DNA of 64,000 nt. Source: Tenacibaculum pelagium (GTDB taxonomy: Bacteria; Bacteroidota; Bacteroidia; Flavobacteriales; Flavobacteriaceae). Below the pieces are notes generated by a model that searched no databases, had not been told where the DNA came from, and worked only from the letters and a program-made list of their open reading frames with translations. The first letter of the stretch is position 1; every line of letters starts with the position of its first letter. Shown here in pieces: positions 34,870-44,074 of this stretch. The stretch is taken from contig NZ_JACGLS010000001.1 in the NCBI RefSeq assembly GCF_014062345.1, forward strand, positions 248,001-312,000, given 5' to 3'. Made by a program: the position numbers and the translations under genes.

Positions 34870-35649
34870 ATGAATACTCGTAAGGAACAATTAGACGCTT
34901 TTAATCGTTTGTTAGATATTATGGACGAACTTCGTGAGAAGTGTCCGTGGGATAAAAAACAAACTTTAGAAAGCTTACGTCATTTAACAATTGAAGAGAC
35001 TTACGAATTAGCTGATGCTATTCTAGACAATGATTTAGAAGAAATAAAAAAAGAACTAGGCGATGTGCTTTTGCACATCGTCTTTTATGCTAAAATAGGA
35101 AGCGAAAAACAAGCTTTCGATATAGCCGATGTTGCCAATTCTATTTCAGATAAATTAATTGATCGTCACCCACATATTTACGGAGATGTTGTAGTTGAAA
35201 ACGAAGAAGAAGTAAAACAAAATTGGGAAAAATTAAAACTAAAAGAAGGTAAAAATTCTGTTTTAGAAGGAGTTCCTAAAAGTTTGCCTGCGGTTGTAAA
35301 AGCCAATCGTATTCAAGATAAGGTGGCTGGTGTAGGCTTCGATTGGGAAGAGCCACATCAAGTTTGGGAAAAGGTTCAAGAAGAACTTGATGAACTAAAT
35401 GAAGAAATAGAGAAAGGAAATCAAGAAAACATCGAAAAAGAGTTTGGTGATGTACTTTTCTCTATGATTAACTACGCACGTTTTATCAACGTAAACCCTG
35501 AAAATGCTTTAGAAAAAACGAATAAAAAATTTATCAATCGTTTTCAATACTTAGAAGAAGCTGCTAAAAAAGCAGGAAAAGATCTTTCTGATATGTCTTT
35601 AACAGAAATGGATGTTTTTTGGAATGAATCAAAAAAACTCTATAAGTAG
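34870..35649 (+). CDS. mazG: Nucleoside triphosphate pyrophosphohydrolase MazG
   Basis: A 259-residue tandem-domain MazG that hydrolyses non-canonical and canonical NTPs to NMP and pyrophosphate. Domain one has CPWDKKQTLESLRHLTIEE with the ExxE pair and EIKKELGDVLLHIVFYA; domain two, from about residue 155, has GFDWEEPHQVWEKVQEELDE and IEKEFGDVLFSMINYARF. Both ExxE and DxxD-like metal positions look intact. It follows the DUF5606 gene by 94 bases. Confidence 0.93.
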   Translation: MNTRKEQLDAFNRLLDIMDELREKCPWDKKQTLESLRHLTIEETYELADAILDNDLEEIKKELGDVLLHIVFYAKIGSEKQAFDIADVANSISDKLIDRHPHIYGDVVVENEEEVKQNWEKLKLKEGKNSVLEGVPKSLPAVVKANRIQDKVAGVGFDWEEPHQVWEKVQEELDELNEEIEKGNQENIEKEFGDVLFSMINYARFINVNPENALEKTNKKFINRFQYLEEAAKKAGKDLSDMSLTEMDVFWNESKKLYK

Positions 35650-35687
35650 ATACTAGCTTCAAAAACACTTTTTAGTACCTTTACTCT

Positions 35688-36413
35688 ATGAATATTATAA
35701 TAATTACAGGAGGAAGTAAAGGAATTGGCAAAGCATTAGCTGAAAAGTATGCTCAAGAAAACTACAAAGTATATTCTTTATCTAGAAGTATTGTAGACTT
35801 ACAAAACGTCACTCAAATTTCAGTTGATTTATCAGATACAAAAGCTACTCACAATACATTTAAAATGTTACTAGATGAAGTTAAAAAAAACGATATTTCA
35901 TCCATAACATTGATTAATAATGCTGGTAGATTAGGCACTATTGCTAATATTGAAAACATTTCTTCTGAAGACATCACCAAAAGCATTCAACTAAACACCA
36001 CCACTCCACTAATTTTATCTAGCTTATTTATTAAAGAAACACAACATTTAACATGTAAAAAACAGATTATCAATATATCTTCTGGCGCCGCAAAGAATCC
36101 TTACGAAGGTTGGTCTGTATATTGCACTTCTAAAGCAGCGATAGACATGATGACTAGAACCATATCCGCTGAACAAAATGAACTTAAAAATGGTATAAAA
36201 TGCAATGCTATTTATCCTGGAGTTGTAGACACCAATATGCAAACTAATATTCGTAATACAGATGAAAAAGACTTTAAAAACTTACAACGTTTTATCGATT
36301 TAAAGAAGAATAACGAATTATACACACCTGAATTTGTTGCTGAGTCTATATATACCATAGATACTCAAAATAAGCTTAATAATGGAGATATTGTGGATAT
36401 TAGAAGTTTTTAA
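35688..36413 (+). CDS. Short-chain dehydrogenase/reductase
   Basis: A 241-residue classical SDR. The cofactor loop is IITGGSKGIGKALAEKYA, the structural motif is INNAGRLG, the serine is in QIINISSGAAKNP and the YxxxK pair is in GWSVYCTSKAAIDMMTRT. The sequence is closest to the small group that includes benzil reductase/sepiapterin reductase-like proteins, but the substrate is not predictable. It starts 38 bases after mazG. A TACCTTTA sequence nine bases ahead of the ATG is close to the -7 consensus. Confidence 0.85.
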   Translation: MNIIIITGGSKGIGKALAEKYAQENYKVYSLSRSIVDLQNVTQISVDLSDTKATHNTFKMLLDEVKKNDISSITLINNAGRLGTIANIENISSEDITKSIQLNTTTPLILSSLFIKETQHLTCKKQIINISSGAAKNPYEGWSVYCTSKAAIDMMTRTISAEQNELKNGIKCNAIYPGVVDTNMQTNIRNTDEKDFKNLQRFIDLKKNNELYTPEFVAESIYTIDTQNKLNNGDIVDIRSF

Positions 36414-36475
36414 AAAGACATTATTAAAATTACCCATCCTAAGTTATTACTTAATTATGAATTAACTTTCTTTGA

Positions 36476-36535
36476 TTTGATTCTTAGCCTATTTTCTAAT
36501 ATCTTTCGCTAACAATTGAACATTAATCATTAAAA
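36476..36535 (+). repeat. Dispersed intergenic repeat, copy A
   Basis: This 60-base stretch shares three blocks in the same order with 55134-55191: TTTGATTCTTA[G/A]CC, CTTTCGCTAAC and ATTAATCATTAAAA, with variable bases between. It lies 97 bases ahead of the DUF3667 gene. Only two copies were seen in the window. Confidence 0.5.
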
Positions 36536-36632
36536 ACGGATTTACATTTTCAAACAAGTTGTGTGTAATTAAAAAATAATACATTCTAGAATGAAACATT
36601 GGACTAAACTAGAAATACTAAAACTGAATTAA

Positions 36633-37334
36633 ATGACTTGTATTTCTTGTAAAACTGAATTTAATACAAAATTTTGCCCTAATTGTGGAGAAAAATCTGA
36701 AATTAAAAAAATTACCTTAAAAACAATTTTTGAAGATGCTATTTCTTCTATTACAAATATGGATAAAGGATTTCTTTATAATTTAAAGACACTTTTCTTA
36801 AATCCTAAAAAAATATCAACCGATTATATTCTCGGGAAAAGAAAAGAAATACTTAACCCTATTTCTTTTTTAATTCTTTCTGTTTCAATTTATTTAATTG
36901 TAGAAGATTTATTACATATACCTAAAGAGAACACTGAAATTCATAATCTTCCTGAATTATACATTGGAAAAATAGCTTACGCTATGGGTAAATATATACA
37001 TGTATACCTTAAATACTTTTGGATATTATCTATTATACCATTATCTATATCTACTCAATTAATTTTTCGGAAATATAATTTTATAGAACATCTAGCTATT
37101 AACTCATTTATTATTGCACAAGCTACTATTATAGGAATAGTTACTTTCCTTATTCTAAGAATAGATTTACCTATTAATCCTTTCGTATATCTATCAATAT
37201 TATGGTTGGTTTATCAAGTATTTATGACAAAAAAAGATAAAATAGAAACATTTTTTATGTCATTTGCTGTCTTGGTAATATATATTTTATTGTTAATTAT
37301 AATTGGTATTGGAATTGGACTAATTATGGTATAA
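36633..37334 (+). CDS. DUF3667 zinc-ribbon membrane protein
   Basis: A 233-residue protein that begins with a zinc ribbon made of two CxxC pairs (CISC at residues 3-6 and CPNC at 15-18), then the conserved amphipathic region MDKGFLYNLKTLFLNPKK and five membrane segments from about residue 80. This layout is the DUF3667 family of Bacteroidota. The function is unknown. It stands alone, with a 219-base upstream gap that holds a dispersed repeat. Confidence 0.78.
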   Translation: MTCISCKTEFNTKFCPNCGEKSEIKKITLKTIFEDAISSITNMDKGFLYNLKTLFLNPKKISTDYILGKRKEILNPISFLILSVSIYLIVEDLLHIPKENTEIHNLPELYIGKIAYAMGKYIHVYLKYFWILSIIPLSISTQLIFRKYNFIEHLAINSFIIAQATIIGIVTFLILRIDLPINPFVYLSILWLVYQVFMTKKDKIETFFMSFAVLVIYILLLIIIGIGIGLIMV

Positions 37335-37394
37335 AATACTTTTGTTAAATCATTTACCTTGGCCACATAATTATGTCAAATAATTAAAGAATAA

Positions 37395-38003
37395 CTATCC
37401 CTCAATAGTTCTAAATGTTAAATTAATTCTTGGTTGGTGTTTCATTTTTGTAGGCGGTAAACGATGTAACCAATGAGTTTGTGTTTCATCTTTCATTACC
37501 AGTAAAGAACCATGTTCTAAAACTTTATAAACTGTTTCTTTTGTTTGTTTATGCTTAAATCCGAATTTACGTTCTGCTCCGAAACTTAATGAAGCTATTG
37601 CTCCATTTTCTTTTAAATCTTTTTCTCCATCCGAATGCCACGCCATTCCTTCTGAACCATCGTGATATAAGTTTAATAAACAGGAGTTATAAGTTTCGTT
37701 GGTTTCTTTTTCTACCAATGCTTTTAACTCTAATAATTCTTTGGTAAAAACTAGTGCTGTTTTTGTTCTGTTAGAATACGAGTATTCAAAAGGTTTTTCA
37801 GCATACCAAGCTACTTTACGTTTGGTGATTATTAGTTTTCCAAAAATAATTGCTTCATCATTTTTCCATTCGATATTATTTAAAAGATGCTCATAATAAT
37901 TATTTGCTTTTTGCTTAGATAAAACAATTCCATAATAATTTACAGTACCATCTTTAGGTAATAAATTTACAGGTGATTCAGAAAATTGTGAGAATAAATC
38001 CAT
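37395..38003 (-). CDS. AlkB-family 2-oxoglutarate dioxygenase
   Basis: A 202-residue Fe(II)/2-oxoglutarate dioxygenase of the AlkB family, of the ALKBH2/3-like short type. The metal triad is in MAWHSDGEKD (HxD) and in THWLHRLPPTK (distal His), and the 2-oxoglutarate arginines are in HQPRINLTFRTI. NLYHDGSEGM and FGAERKFGFKHK are family-typical. It should repair alkylated bases in DNA or RNA by oxidative demethylation. It is a single gene reading left. Confidence 0.92.
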   Translation of the reverse strand: MDLFSQFSESPVNLLPKDGTVNYYGIVLSKQKANNYYEHLLNNIEWKNDEAIIFGKLIITKRKVAWYAEKPFEYSYSNRTKTALVFTKELLELKALVEKETNETYNSCLLNLYHDGSEGMAWHSDGEKDLKENGAIASLSFGAERKFGFKHKQTKETVYKVLEHGSLLVMKDETQTHWLHRLPPTKMKHQPRINLTFRTIEG

Positions 38004-38016
38004 TATGATAAAAGTA

Positions 38017-38044
38017 AAAAACTCCTGCTATTTACAGGAGTTTT
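38017..38044 (-). terminator. Terminator of the lipoprotein gene at 38064
   Basis: ACTCCTG at 38021-38027 pairs with CAGGAGT at 38035-38041 around a seven-base loop, followed on the minus strand by T residues. It lies 20 bases past the stop of the minus-strand lipoprotein gene. Confidence 0.75.
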
Positions 38045-38063
38045 CTTACTTAATATTTAAATT

Positions 38064-39260
38064 TTAATTTCTAAACTTATTTCGTGTAATAATACGTTTG
38101 AGTTTTTCTTTTAAATCTCGTCCGGTATCATAGATCATTTGTTCGTTCGATGGAAAACGTTCTCGTCGTAATTGTGTTAAATTAAAAAACGAATCCTCTA
38201 GAGCTCTTCTATCGCCATCGTAATTTGCGTAAACATGTTCAAAAACAAATTCACTCTCTATTGGAAAACGTTCTAACAACTGATTATTTGCATTATTAAT
38301 ATATTTTACGACTCCAATGACCTTACTACTTTTAAACTGCGTAAATCGATAGAACTGACATCTTATCTTCTTAAACTTATCAACCTTAATCTTGTTACCT
38401 AAACTATCTTTTACAAATCCGCCATTATCATCTAATAAGTATTTATAACCGTCTTTAATTTGTTTCTCTTTAATGATTTCTTTTTCATGAATCTGTTCTG
38501 GCGAAACATCAATTCTTCTAAAGTTTAACTCCAAATCAAAATCATAACTAATTCGATTATCTCTTCTTGAATGATACTGTGTCCATAAATCATTTAAACC
38601 ATACGTATCAATCGCTAATAAATCGTCTTCTAACCTTCTTGGAATAACTTGATGTGTGTCGTTATTTACAGATACAAAAACAAAATCGATTCCTTTTTGG
38701 TGTGCTTCTTCTATTAAAACTCTTGTGTCTTTATAATTAGAATTGATTTTATTTAAATATTGAAACTCATCGAAAGCTCTTCTATAATTCATTTTATTAC
38801 GAGTTCCTTCTTTTAACAAGCTAACTGCATTTTCATATAAAGCTGCTGAATAATTTTCTTTAGCTTCTATAATTCTGTCATCGTAATTTACAATATCAAA
38901 ATCGGCATTTCTACCAGAACGTAAAATTTTTAAAGGTAATAAAGGTTTTATCTTTTCTTGTCGGTTATTTAAACGCTGATATAATGTATAAATAGCTTCT
39001 AAATTATCAGGATGATTTTCTTTTTCTAAAAATGAAACCTTGGCTAAATCTCTATCCGTTGCTTTTTTAAATGCATCTCTAAGCATTACCACATAAGGCT
39101 GATTCTTTTCTTTAAACTTATTTTTAGCTAAGTTTTTTACTGATAAAGAAATTGCCTTATCATAGTTACCTGAATTAATCGCTTTTTCGGTAGATTTTAC
39201 GCTACTACATGAAGAAATTATAATAGCAGTTAATAATAGTAGTAAAGTAGTTTTTCTCAT
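38064..39260 (-). CDS. Uncharacterised lipoprotein
   Basis: A 398-residue protein with a lipoprotein signal (ISSCSS, cysteine near residue 18). After it come helix pairs that look like tetratricopeptide-type repeats (INSGNYDKAISLSVKNL; NYRRAFDEFQYLNKINSNYK), then a mixed alpha/beta part with FDLELNFRRIDVSPEQIHEK. I do not recognise a named family, though similar lipoproteins are frequent in flavobacteria. It is probably in the periplasm or on the outer membrane. It has a good promoter (39298-39330) and its own terminator, so it forms a single-gene unit. Confidence 0.65.
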   Translation of the reverse strand: MRKTTLLLLLTAIIISSCSSVKSTEKAINSGNYDKAISLSVKNLAKNKFKEKNQPYVVMLRDAFKKATDRDLAKVSFLEKENHPDNLEAIYTLYQRLNNRQEKIKPLLPLKILRSGRNADFDIVNYDDRIIEAKENYSAALYENAVSLLKEGTRNKMNYRRAFDEFQYLNKINSNYKDTRVLIEEAHQKGIDFVFVSVNNDTHQVIPRRLEDDLLAIDTYGLNDLWTQYHSRRDNRISYDFDLELNFRRIDVSPEQIHEKEIIKEKQIKDGYKYLLDDNGGFVKDSLGNKIKVDKFKKIRCQFYRFTQFKSSKVIGVVKYINNANNQLLERFPIESEFVFEHVYANYDGDRRALEDSFFNLTQLRRERFPSNEQMIYDTGRDLKEKLKRIITRNKFRN

Positions 39261-39297
39261 GTTATTTTGGTTTCGATAGAAAAGACAAGTATTATGC

Positions 39298-39330
39298 CAA
39301 AACTAAGAATTCTATCACTTAAAAAATCAA
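39298..39330 (-). promoter_or_regulatory. Promoter of the lipoprotein gene at 38064-39260
   Basis: On the minus strand TTG (39330-39328), a 22-base spacer and TAGTTTTG (39305-39298) match the flavobacterial consensus. It begins just past the stop of the M1 aminopeptidase gene. Confidence 0.6.
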
Positions 39331-39346
39331 CTTTTATACTTTTAAT

Positions 39347-41785
39347 TTACTCAAGCAGTTTAGCCATTGCAGTCTTAACAATTTCTACATTTCTTGCTCT
39401 ATTTATAGGCTTAAATTCTTTTTGTTTTAAAACAATTTGGCGTAATAAATTTACACCTACCTGATCGAAATTATATTGCTTGTATTGAATTCCTTTAGAA
39501 ACAATATCATCTGCTAAATTTTGAATAGCTTCTGAATTATTACTCTTTGCAATCTTATCGAAAGCTTTTTTGTACAAAGATTGTATTTTTTTATTCTGAC
39601 TTAAAAACATTCCCGACATAACGTTACCTGCAATAAATGTTAGCTCATCATCATTTTTTTCTTCTAAATAAATACGAGTTAAAGGTGTAGCAATAATCTT
39701 TTTAACCTCAACTGGTAATGTTTTAGATTTTTGAATCGCTAATGCTTTATCTACATAATACATTCCCACTAACGACTTACCTAAAACCGAATATGATTTA
39801 CTTTGTAGTCCTTTTTCGAAAACTGGTTTTAACTCTGGATCAGTTAATTTTCCTAAAGTTTCAATAGCAGAAGCTTGTACTAATGTTTTAAGATCATTCA
39901 TTGCTATTTGTTTAATCTTAGCAATTACATTTTTCTTAGAATATTTATTTATTAAGTTGATGTTCTCTAAAGCTAAAATTCTGATTTTATAAAAATCATC
40001 ACTCATTGCATTTGCAATTGCATTAAACGCTTTTTTATCATCTTGTCTTTGTGCAACTTCTAACAAAGCTTCTTTTCTATGCGCGTAATTATCTGCATAT
40101 TTTAACTGATGAATATAATCGCTTAAAACTTTATTCTCTTTAATATCACATAGTAAAACACCATCAGCATTTACTTGAATTAAATTTGGTTGTTTTATAA
40201 ATGGAAAGGTAAATGACGCATCTTTTCCTTCTACAAAAACATTATGACGTGTACGTTTTCCATCTTCAAAAATATCAATAGCAAAAGGGAATTTAAATTC
40301 ATTTGCTTGATTTTGAATAACATTAACCGTTACTGTTTTTCTTAACTTATTATAATCGTAAGAAATCTCTAATTTAGGATGCCCGCTATTAAAATACCAT
40401 TGATTAAAAAACCAGTTTAAATCTTTTCCGCTTATTTCCTCAAAAGCCAAACGCAATTGATGTGCTTCTCCAGTACTATATTTATGGTCGGTTAAGTATT
40501 TATTTAAGCCTGCATAAAAAGCTTCATCACCTAAATAATTACGCAACATGTGTAAGATTGCTCCCCCTTTGTTGTAACTAACAGCATCGAACATATCTTC
40601 TTTATCATCATAATTAAAACGTACTAAGTGCTTGTCATAATTTTGTCCACTTTTGTAACCTTCTATATCTTCTAATAAATGAGCATCTGCATTATCTTTT
40701 CCGTATTTATATTCTCTCCATAAATACTCACTGTAGTTAGCAAAACTTTCGTTTACTGTTAGGTTACTCCAGCTTTCTGCAGTAACTAAATCTCCAAACC
40801 AATGATGGAAAATTTCATGCGCAATTGTATTTTCTTGTACATTATCATCAATTAATTCACCAGGCATTTGGTATGCTTGTTCACCATGAATAACCGCAGT
40901 CGTATTTTCCATCGCGCCACTTATATAATCACGACCAACAATTTGGGCATATTTATTCCATGGATATTCGATTCCTGTTATTTTTGAGAAAAATTGAAGC
41001 ATTTCTGGTGTATTACCAAAAATCTGTTTTGCAAAAGGTGCATACTTTTTCTCAACATAATAATCAACCGGAATATTCTTATAGGTATCTTTTACAATCT
41101 CATACTCTCCTACTCCCATAAAAAACAAATACGGAGCATGTTTTTGTGTAAAATTCCAATAATCAGTTCTTGTTCCGTTTGCATTTGCTGTTTGCTTCTC
41201 TAATTTTCCATTAGAAAGTGTTACAAACTTATTTGGAACAGTAATATAAATTTCTTGTGATGTTTTCTGATTTGGTGAATCTATTGTTGGAAACCAACAA
41301 CTACTTGCTTCTGTTTCTCCTTGTGTCCAAACCTGTGTTGGTTTGTTTTTATCTAAACCTGTTGGATTGATAAAATACAATCCTTTAGCTGATGTTATTG
41401 CAGCACTTCCTTTTTGTTTTACTTTTTCTGGACGTGCTGTATATTTAATATAAACCGTAAAATCTTCTGTTCGTTTATACTTACGTGGTAAATCAATAAT
41501 TAATTGAAAATCGTCATAATTATAATCTAAAGGCTGATTATTCATCGTTACTTTATGAATAATCATTGCTTTTGCATCTAAAGTTAATTTATCAGTTTCA
41601 TAAAAATGAGGACTAAGAGTAATCCACTCTTCACCATTCAATTGTTTTTCTTTAAAATTAAAATCAACTTTAAGTTTTGTGTGAATTATATCGTGGATTT
41701 TATCTTTCTCTGCTTTATAACTTTGAGAAAAAAGAGCTAGTGCAAAAAGACAAACTAATAGTGTAAGGGTTTTCTGAAACTTCAT
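39347..41785 (-). CDS. M1 family metallo-aminopeptidase
   Basis: An 812-residue secreted aminopeptidase with a signal peptide (about residues 1-20). The exopeptidase motif is ISGAMENTTAV, and the zinc site HEIFHHWFGDLVTAESW with the distal glutamate in LTVNE gives the full HExxH-x18-E. A tyrosine-bearing block and HEAT-like C-terminal repeats (residues 580-810) follow. It should cleave N-terminal residues from peptides in the periplasm or at the cell surface to feed amino acid uptake. TATTTTTG on the minus strand at 41813-41806 is its likely -7 element. Confidence 0.92.
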   Translation of the reverse strand: MKFQKTLTLLVCLFALALFSQSYKAEKDKIHDIIHTKLKVDFNFKEKQLNGEEWITLSPHFYETDKLTLDAKAMIIHKVTMNNQPLDYNYDDFQLIIDLPRKYKRTEDFTVYIKYTARPEKVKQKGSAAITSAKGLYFINPTGLDKNKPTQVWTQGETEASSCWFPTIDSPNQKTSQEIYITVPNKFVTLSNGKLEKQTANANGTRTDYWNFTQKHAPYLFFMGVGEYEIVKDTYKNIPVDYYVEKKYAPFAKQIFGNTPEMLQFFSKITGIEYPWNKYAQIVGRDYISGAMENTTAVIHGEQAYQMPGELIDDNVQENTIAHEIFHHWFGDLVTAESWSNLTVNESFANYSEYLWREYKYGKDNADAHLLEDIEGYKSGQNYDKHLVRFNYDDKEDMFDAVSYNKGGAILHMLRNYLGDEAFYAGLNKYLTDHKYSTGEAHQLRLAFEEISGKDLNWFFNQWYFNSGHPKLEISYDYNKLRKTVTVNVIQNQANEFKFPFAIDIFEDGKRTRHNVFVEGKDASFTFPFIKQPNLIQVNADGVLLCDIKENKVLSDYIHQLKYADNYAHRKEALLEVAQRQDDKKAFNAIANAMSDDFYKIRILALENINLINKYSKKNVIAKIKQIAMNDLKTLVQASAIETLGKLTDPELKPVFEKGLQSKSYSVLGKSLVGMYYVDKALAIQKSKTLPVEVKKIIATPLTRIYLEEKNDDELTFIAGNVMSGMFLSQNKKIQSLYKKAFDKIAKSNNSEAIQNLADDIVSKGIQYKQYNFDQVGVNLLRQIVLKQKEFKPINRARNVEIVKTAMAKLLE

Positions 41786-41805
41786 AAAATCTTTTCTTTA
41801 GGTTT

Positions 41806-41813
41806 CAAAAATA
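41806..41813 (-). promoter_or_regulatory. -7 element of the M1 aminopeptidase gene
   Basis: The minus strand reads TATTTTTG, a perfect TAnnTTTG match, 20 bases ahead of the ATG. No TTG stands at the right distance. Confidence 0.45.
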
Positions 41814-41850
41814 GGAAAATCTATCGGGAGGCTTGTTAATGAGGCGTTAA

Positions 41851-41880
41851 AAAGAAAAGCCATCGCATATGCGATGGCCT
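41851..41880 (-). terminator. Terminator of the ECF sigma/DUF4252 operon
   Basis: GCCATCGC at 41859-41866 pairs with GCGATGGC at 41871-41878 around an ATAT loop, and the minus strand runs on into TTTTCTTTTT. It lies 25 bases past the last gene of the operon. Confidence 0.85.
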
Positions 41881-41904
41881 AACATTATACTAAGTTTGCA
41901 CTTT

Positions 41905-42498
41905 TTAACTCTTAGGAGCTATCATTAGTGTATCTGTTTGCATTTCTTTTCTAAAAAAGTCTTTAATTTTTACTAATCCTTCTCCAGTTTCTTCTGTCTT
42001 CACCTTCTGTAACATCTCCATCATTTTACCAGGATTCATTTTATCACCTAAAACTCTTGCTACTCCAACTCCAAATTCTTTCATATAAACCACAGCAATT
42101 ACTTCTTTAATTGCATCTGCTTCACCCGAGTAATAAATTGTTCCTTTACCTCGCTTATCATTAACTCTCATCAATGGCTTATAATCGGTATTTTTCATTA
42201 CCTCCTTTATTTTTTTAGCTTCTGATTTCATTTCAGTTTCTGAAGCTTTATTTTGAGGTAAAAAAGCGATATTAATTTTCTTGATAGAATTAAATGCTTC
42301 TTTCTCTTCTACAGAAACATTGTCTTGTATATAAGAACTTAATAAGCTTGCTGATAAATCTAAACGGAAGAATTGTTTTTTTTCTTGCGTTTCTATTAAA
42401 TACCCTTGTAAGCTTTGTTCTTTTTTACAAGATGTAAAAAGAACAACTGCCATTAAAACGGTTAGTATGTATGCTTTTTTTATCATAGTTTGATTCAT
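41905..42498 (-). CDS. DUF4252 lipoprotein
   Basis: A 197-residue DUF4252 protein with a lipoprotein signal (FTSCKK, cysteine near residue 24). An alternative ATG four codons in would give a more usual signal length (MIKKAYILTVLMAV). DUF4252 proteins are small secreted proteins of Bacteroidota with no known activity. It is the last of four genes in an operon with an ECF sigma factor, an anti-sigma-like protein and another DUF4252 protein, so it is probably made in response to an envelope or redox signal. A stem-loop separates it from the previous gene. Confidence 0.78.
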   Translation of the reverse strand: MNQTMIKKAYILTVLMAVVLFTSCKKEQSLQGYLIETQEKKQFFRLDLSASLLSSYIQDNVSVEEKEAFNSIKKINIAFLPQNKASETEMKSEAKKIKEVMKNTDYKPLMRVNDKRGKGTIYYSGEADAIKEVIAVVYMKEFGVGVARVLGDKMNPGKMMEMLQKVKTEETGEGLVKIKDFFRKEMQTDTLMIAPKS

Positions 42499-42503
42499 AG
42501 AAA

Positions 42504-42533
42504 AAGTATAACCAAATTGCTTCGGTTATACTT
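42504..42533 (-). terminator. Stem-loop between the two DUF4252 genes
   Basis: AAGTATAACC and GGTTATACTT (arms 42504-42513 and 42524-42533) form a 10-base-pair stem with a 10-base loop, followed by T residues on the minus strand. It may partly end transcription and lower expression of the last operon gene. Confidence 0.6.
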
Positions 42534-42547
42534 ATGCTCTTTAATAA

Positions 42548-43051
42548 TTATTTTTTCTTTTCGTAGTCATTAGCGATTTCTGCTAACTCGTTCATATTAA
42601 TCTCTCCTAATAAGGATATTACTGTTGATGATGGCTTATCATCATTCTTGATAGATTTATTGCTTTTTACAAACATTAAAACTTCATTTACGATATCTTT
42701 ATTTTTAGAGGCTTTAATATAAATTTTCACTCTATTTCCTTTGTCTTTAACACGAACTAACTGTGTCATTTTACCACTCTTAATTGCTGAGTTCACCATT
42801 CTTTCCATATCAGAAGCAATAGACATATTTTCTGTTGAAAAAACCTTTAACTCTTTTAAGCCTTTTGCGGTGTTAAACACTTTCATGTCTTTAGACTGTG
42901 CGTCTGGGAATTTTCTTAATAAATCGAAGGCGTCTTTAGTTACTACTACTGCAGATACATCATCTAAATCTTCTAATTTATCAAACATTCCTTGTGCATT
43001 TGCTGCTATTGTCGATAACATTAATGCGAATATAAATACTACTTTTTTCAT
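42548..43051 (-). CDS. DUF4252 secreted protein
   Basis: A 167-residue DUF4252 protein with a clean signal peptide (residues 1-19, ANA-QG). The mature domain starts MFDKLEDLDDVSAVVVTKDA and ends with a lysine-rich tail. Unlike its partner at 41905, it has no lipobox and should be soluble in the periplasm. It starts 12 bases after the anti-sigma-like gene. Its function is unknown; the pairing of one lipid-anchored and one soluble DUF4252 protein is visible here and recalled from related genomes. Confidence 0.78.
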   Translation of the reverse strand: MKKVVFIFALMLSTIAANAQGMFDKLEDLDDVSAVVVTKDAFDLLRKFPDAQSKDMKVFNTAKGLKELKVFSTENMSIASDMERMVNSAIKSGKMTQLVRVKDKGNRVKIYIKASKNKDIVNEVLMFVKSNKSIKNDDKPSSTVISLLGEINMNELAEIANDYEKKK

Positions 43052-43063
43052 CTTACTTTGGTT

Positions 43064-43543
43064 TTACTTGTTTACGTTTAAAATTTCGTTTGCTTTACTA
43101 AATGTATTTGGTAATGTGTTTAATTGTTGTACAGCGTTGCTACCTTTTGAAATGTTGTTTGAAACTGCATATAATGCTTCGTTTCCTTTGTTTAAATTGA
43201 TTGAAACCATTTGCAATGCTTCTTTAATTTGTGCAAATTGTTTTCGTTGCTGATACTCTTTGTATTGTTCATTACCTATAAACACACTAAATAATAAGGC
43301 TACTGACGCTGCTACTGATAACCATTTCCAGTTCTTCTTAGTTTTCTCAGGTTTTAACTGAATGGTTTTAGTATAAGTTTCATCCTTACTTTGTTTAAAA
43401 TAGTTAAACATCATACTGTACTCTTGCAAATGCGGTGCCACATTGTTCGAAGTAAAATACTGTTGTAGTATTTGTTCTTCTTGTAGCGTAGTTTCAGCGT
43501 CTAGATATTTATCTACTAATTTTTCTATGTTAGCTAACTCCAT
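43064..43543 (-). CDS. Anti-sigma-factor-like membrane protein
   Basis: A 159-residue protein with a short cytoplasmic N-terminal helical region (ANIEKLVDKYLDAETTLQEE, like the zinc-free anti-sigma domains), one membrane segment at about residues 74-90 and a helical, coiled-coil-prone periplasmic part. It overlaps the sigma factor gene by 14 bases, the usual arrangement of an ECF sigma factor and its regulator. No typical HxxxCxxC zinc motif is present. The regulatory role is inferred from layout and position. Confidence 0.65.
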   Translation of the reverse strand: MELANIEKLVDKYLDAETTLQEEQILQQYFTSNNVAPHLQEYSMMFNYFKQSKDETYTKTIQLKPEKTKKNWKWLSVAASVALLFSVFIGNEQYKEYQQRKQFAQIKEALQMVSINLNKGNEALYAVSNNISKGSNAVQQLNTLPNTFSKANEILNVNK

Positions 43544-44039
43544 AGTTATGTTGTTTTATTAATTCTTGTCTTATTGTTTTTCTTGCTCTCGATAAAGCTA
43601 CTCTAACAGCGGTTGGTTTCATGTCCACCATTTTACATATCTCATCAAAATCGTATTGTTCTATATCTCTTAATTGAATAATTATTTTTTGCTGTTCTGG
43701 TAATTTTTCAATTAATTCATGTACTTTATTTACAGTATCATTATGTTCTACTTTCTTATCTAAAGACGTTTCTTTTTCTTTATAATTACTATGAACTAAA
43801 GTTAAATTACTTGCTTGCTTTGATTTTAATCGATCATAACAATAATTTTTTGTCATGGTCATAGCAAACGCTTCTACATTTCTATAGTCAGATAACTTCT
43901 CTTTACTTCTCCATAATTTAAATAACAATTCTTGCGTAGCATCTTCAGCTTCTTCTGTAGAAACTAAAAGTCTTTTTGCTAAACGAAAGACTTTGTCTTT
44001 AAATGGTAGTACAACTTTTAAAAAGTCTGATTGGTTCAT
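43530..44039 (-). CDS. ECF-type RNA polymerase sigma factor
   Basis: A 169-residue sigma-70 family ECF factor. Region 2 is DKVFRLAKRLLVSTEEAEDATQELLFKLW, split here as two blocks near residues 16-44, and region 4 has LPEQQKIIIQLRDIEQYDF then MVDMKPTAVRVALSRARKTI, the helix-turn-helix for the -35 element. It heads the four-gene operon that ends at 41905. Upstream are copies of AACTACG and an inverted repeat, possible self-regulation sites. Confidence 0.9.
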   Translation of the reverse strand: MNQSDFLKVVLPFKDKVFRLAKRLLVSTEEAEDATQELLFKLWRSKEKLSDYRNVEAFAMTMTKNYCYDRLKSKQASNLTLVHSNYKEKETSLDKKVEHNDTVNKVHELIEKLPEQQKIIIQLRDIEQYDFDEICKMVDMKPTAVRVALSRARKTIRQELIKQHNYGVS

Positions 44040-44074
44040 TGTTTAGTTGATTAATTTTGTAAACTTCATTTTAA

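Noticed and set aside
42741-43253. A 170-codon plus-strand ORF opposite the DUF4252 and anti-sigma genes
   Set aside because: It lies wholly antisense to two genes with good family or operon evidence, and its product has no recognisable motif.
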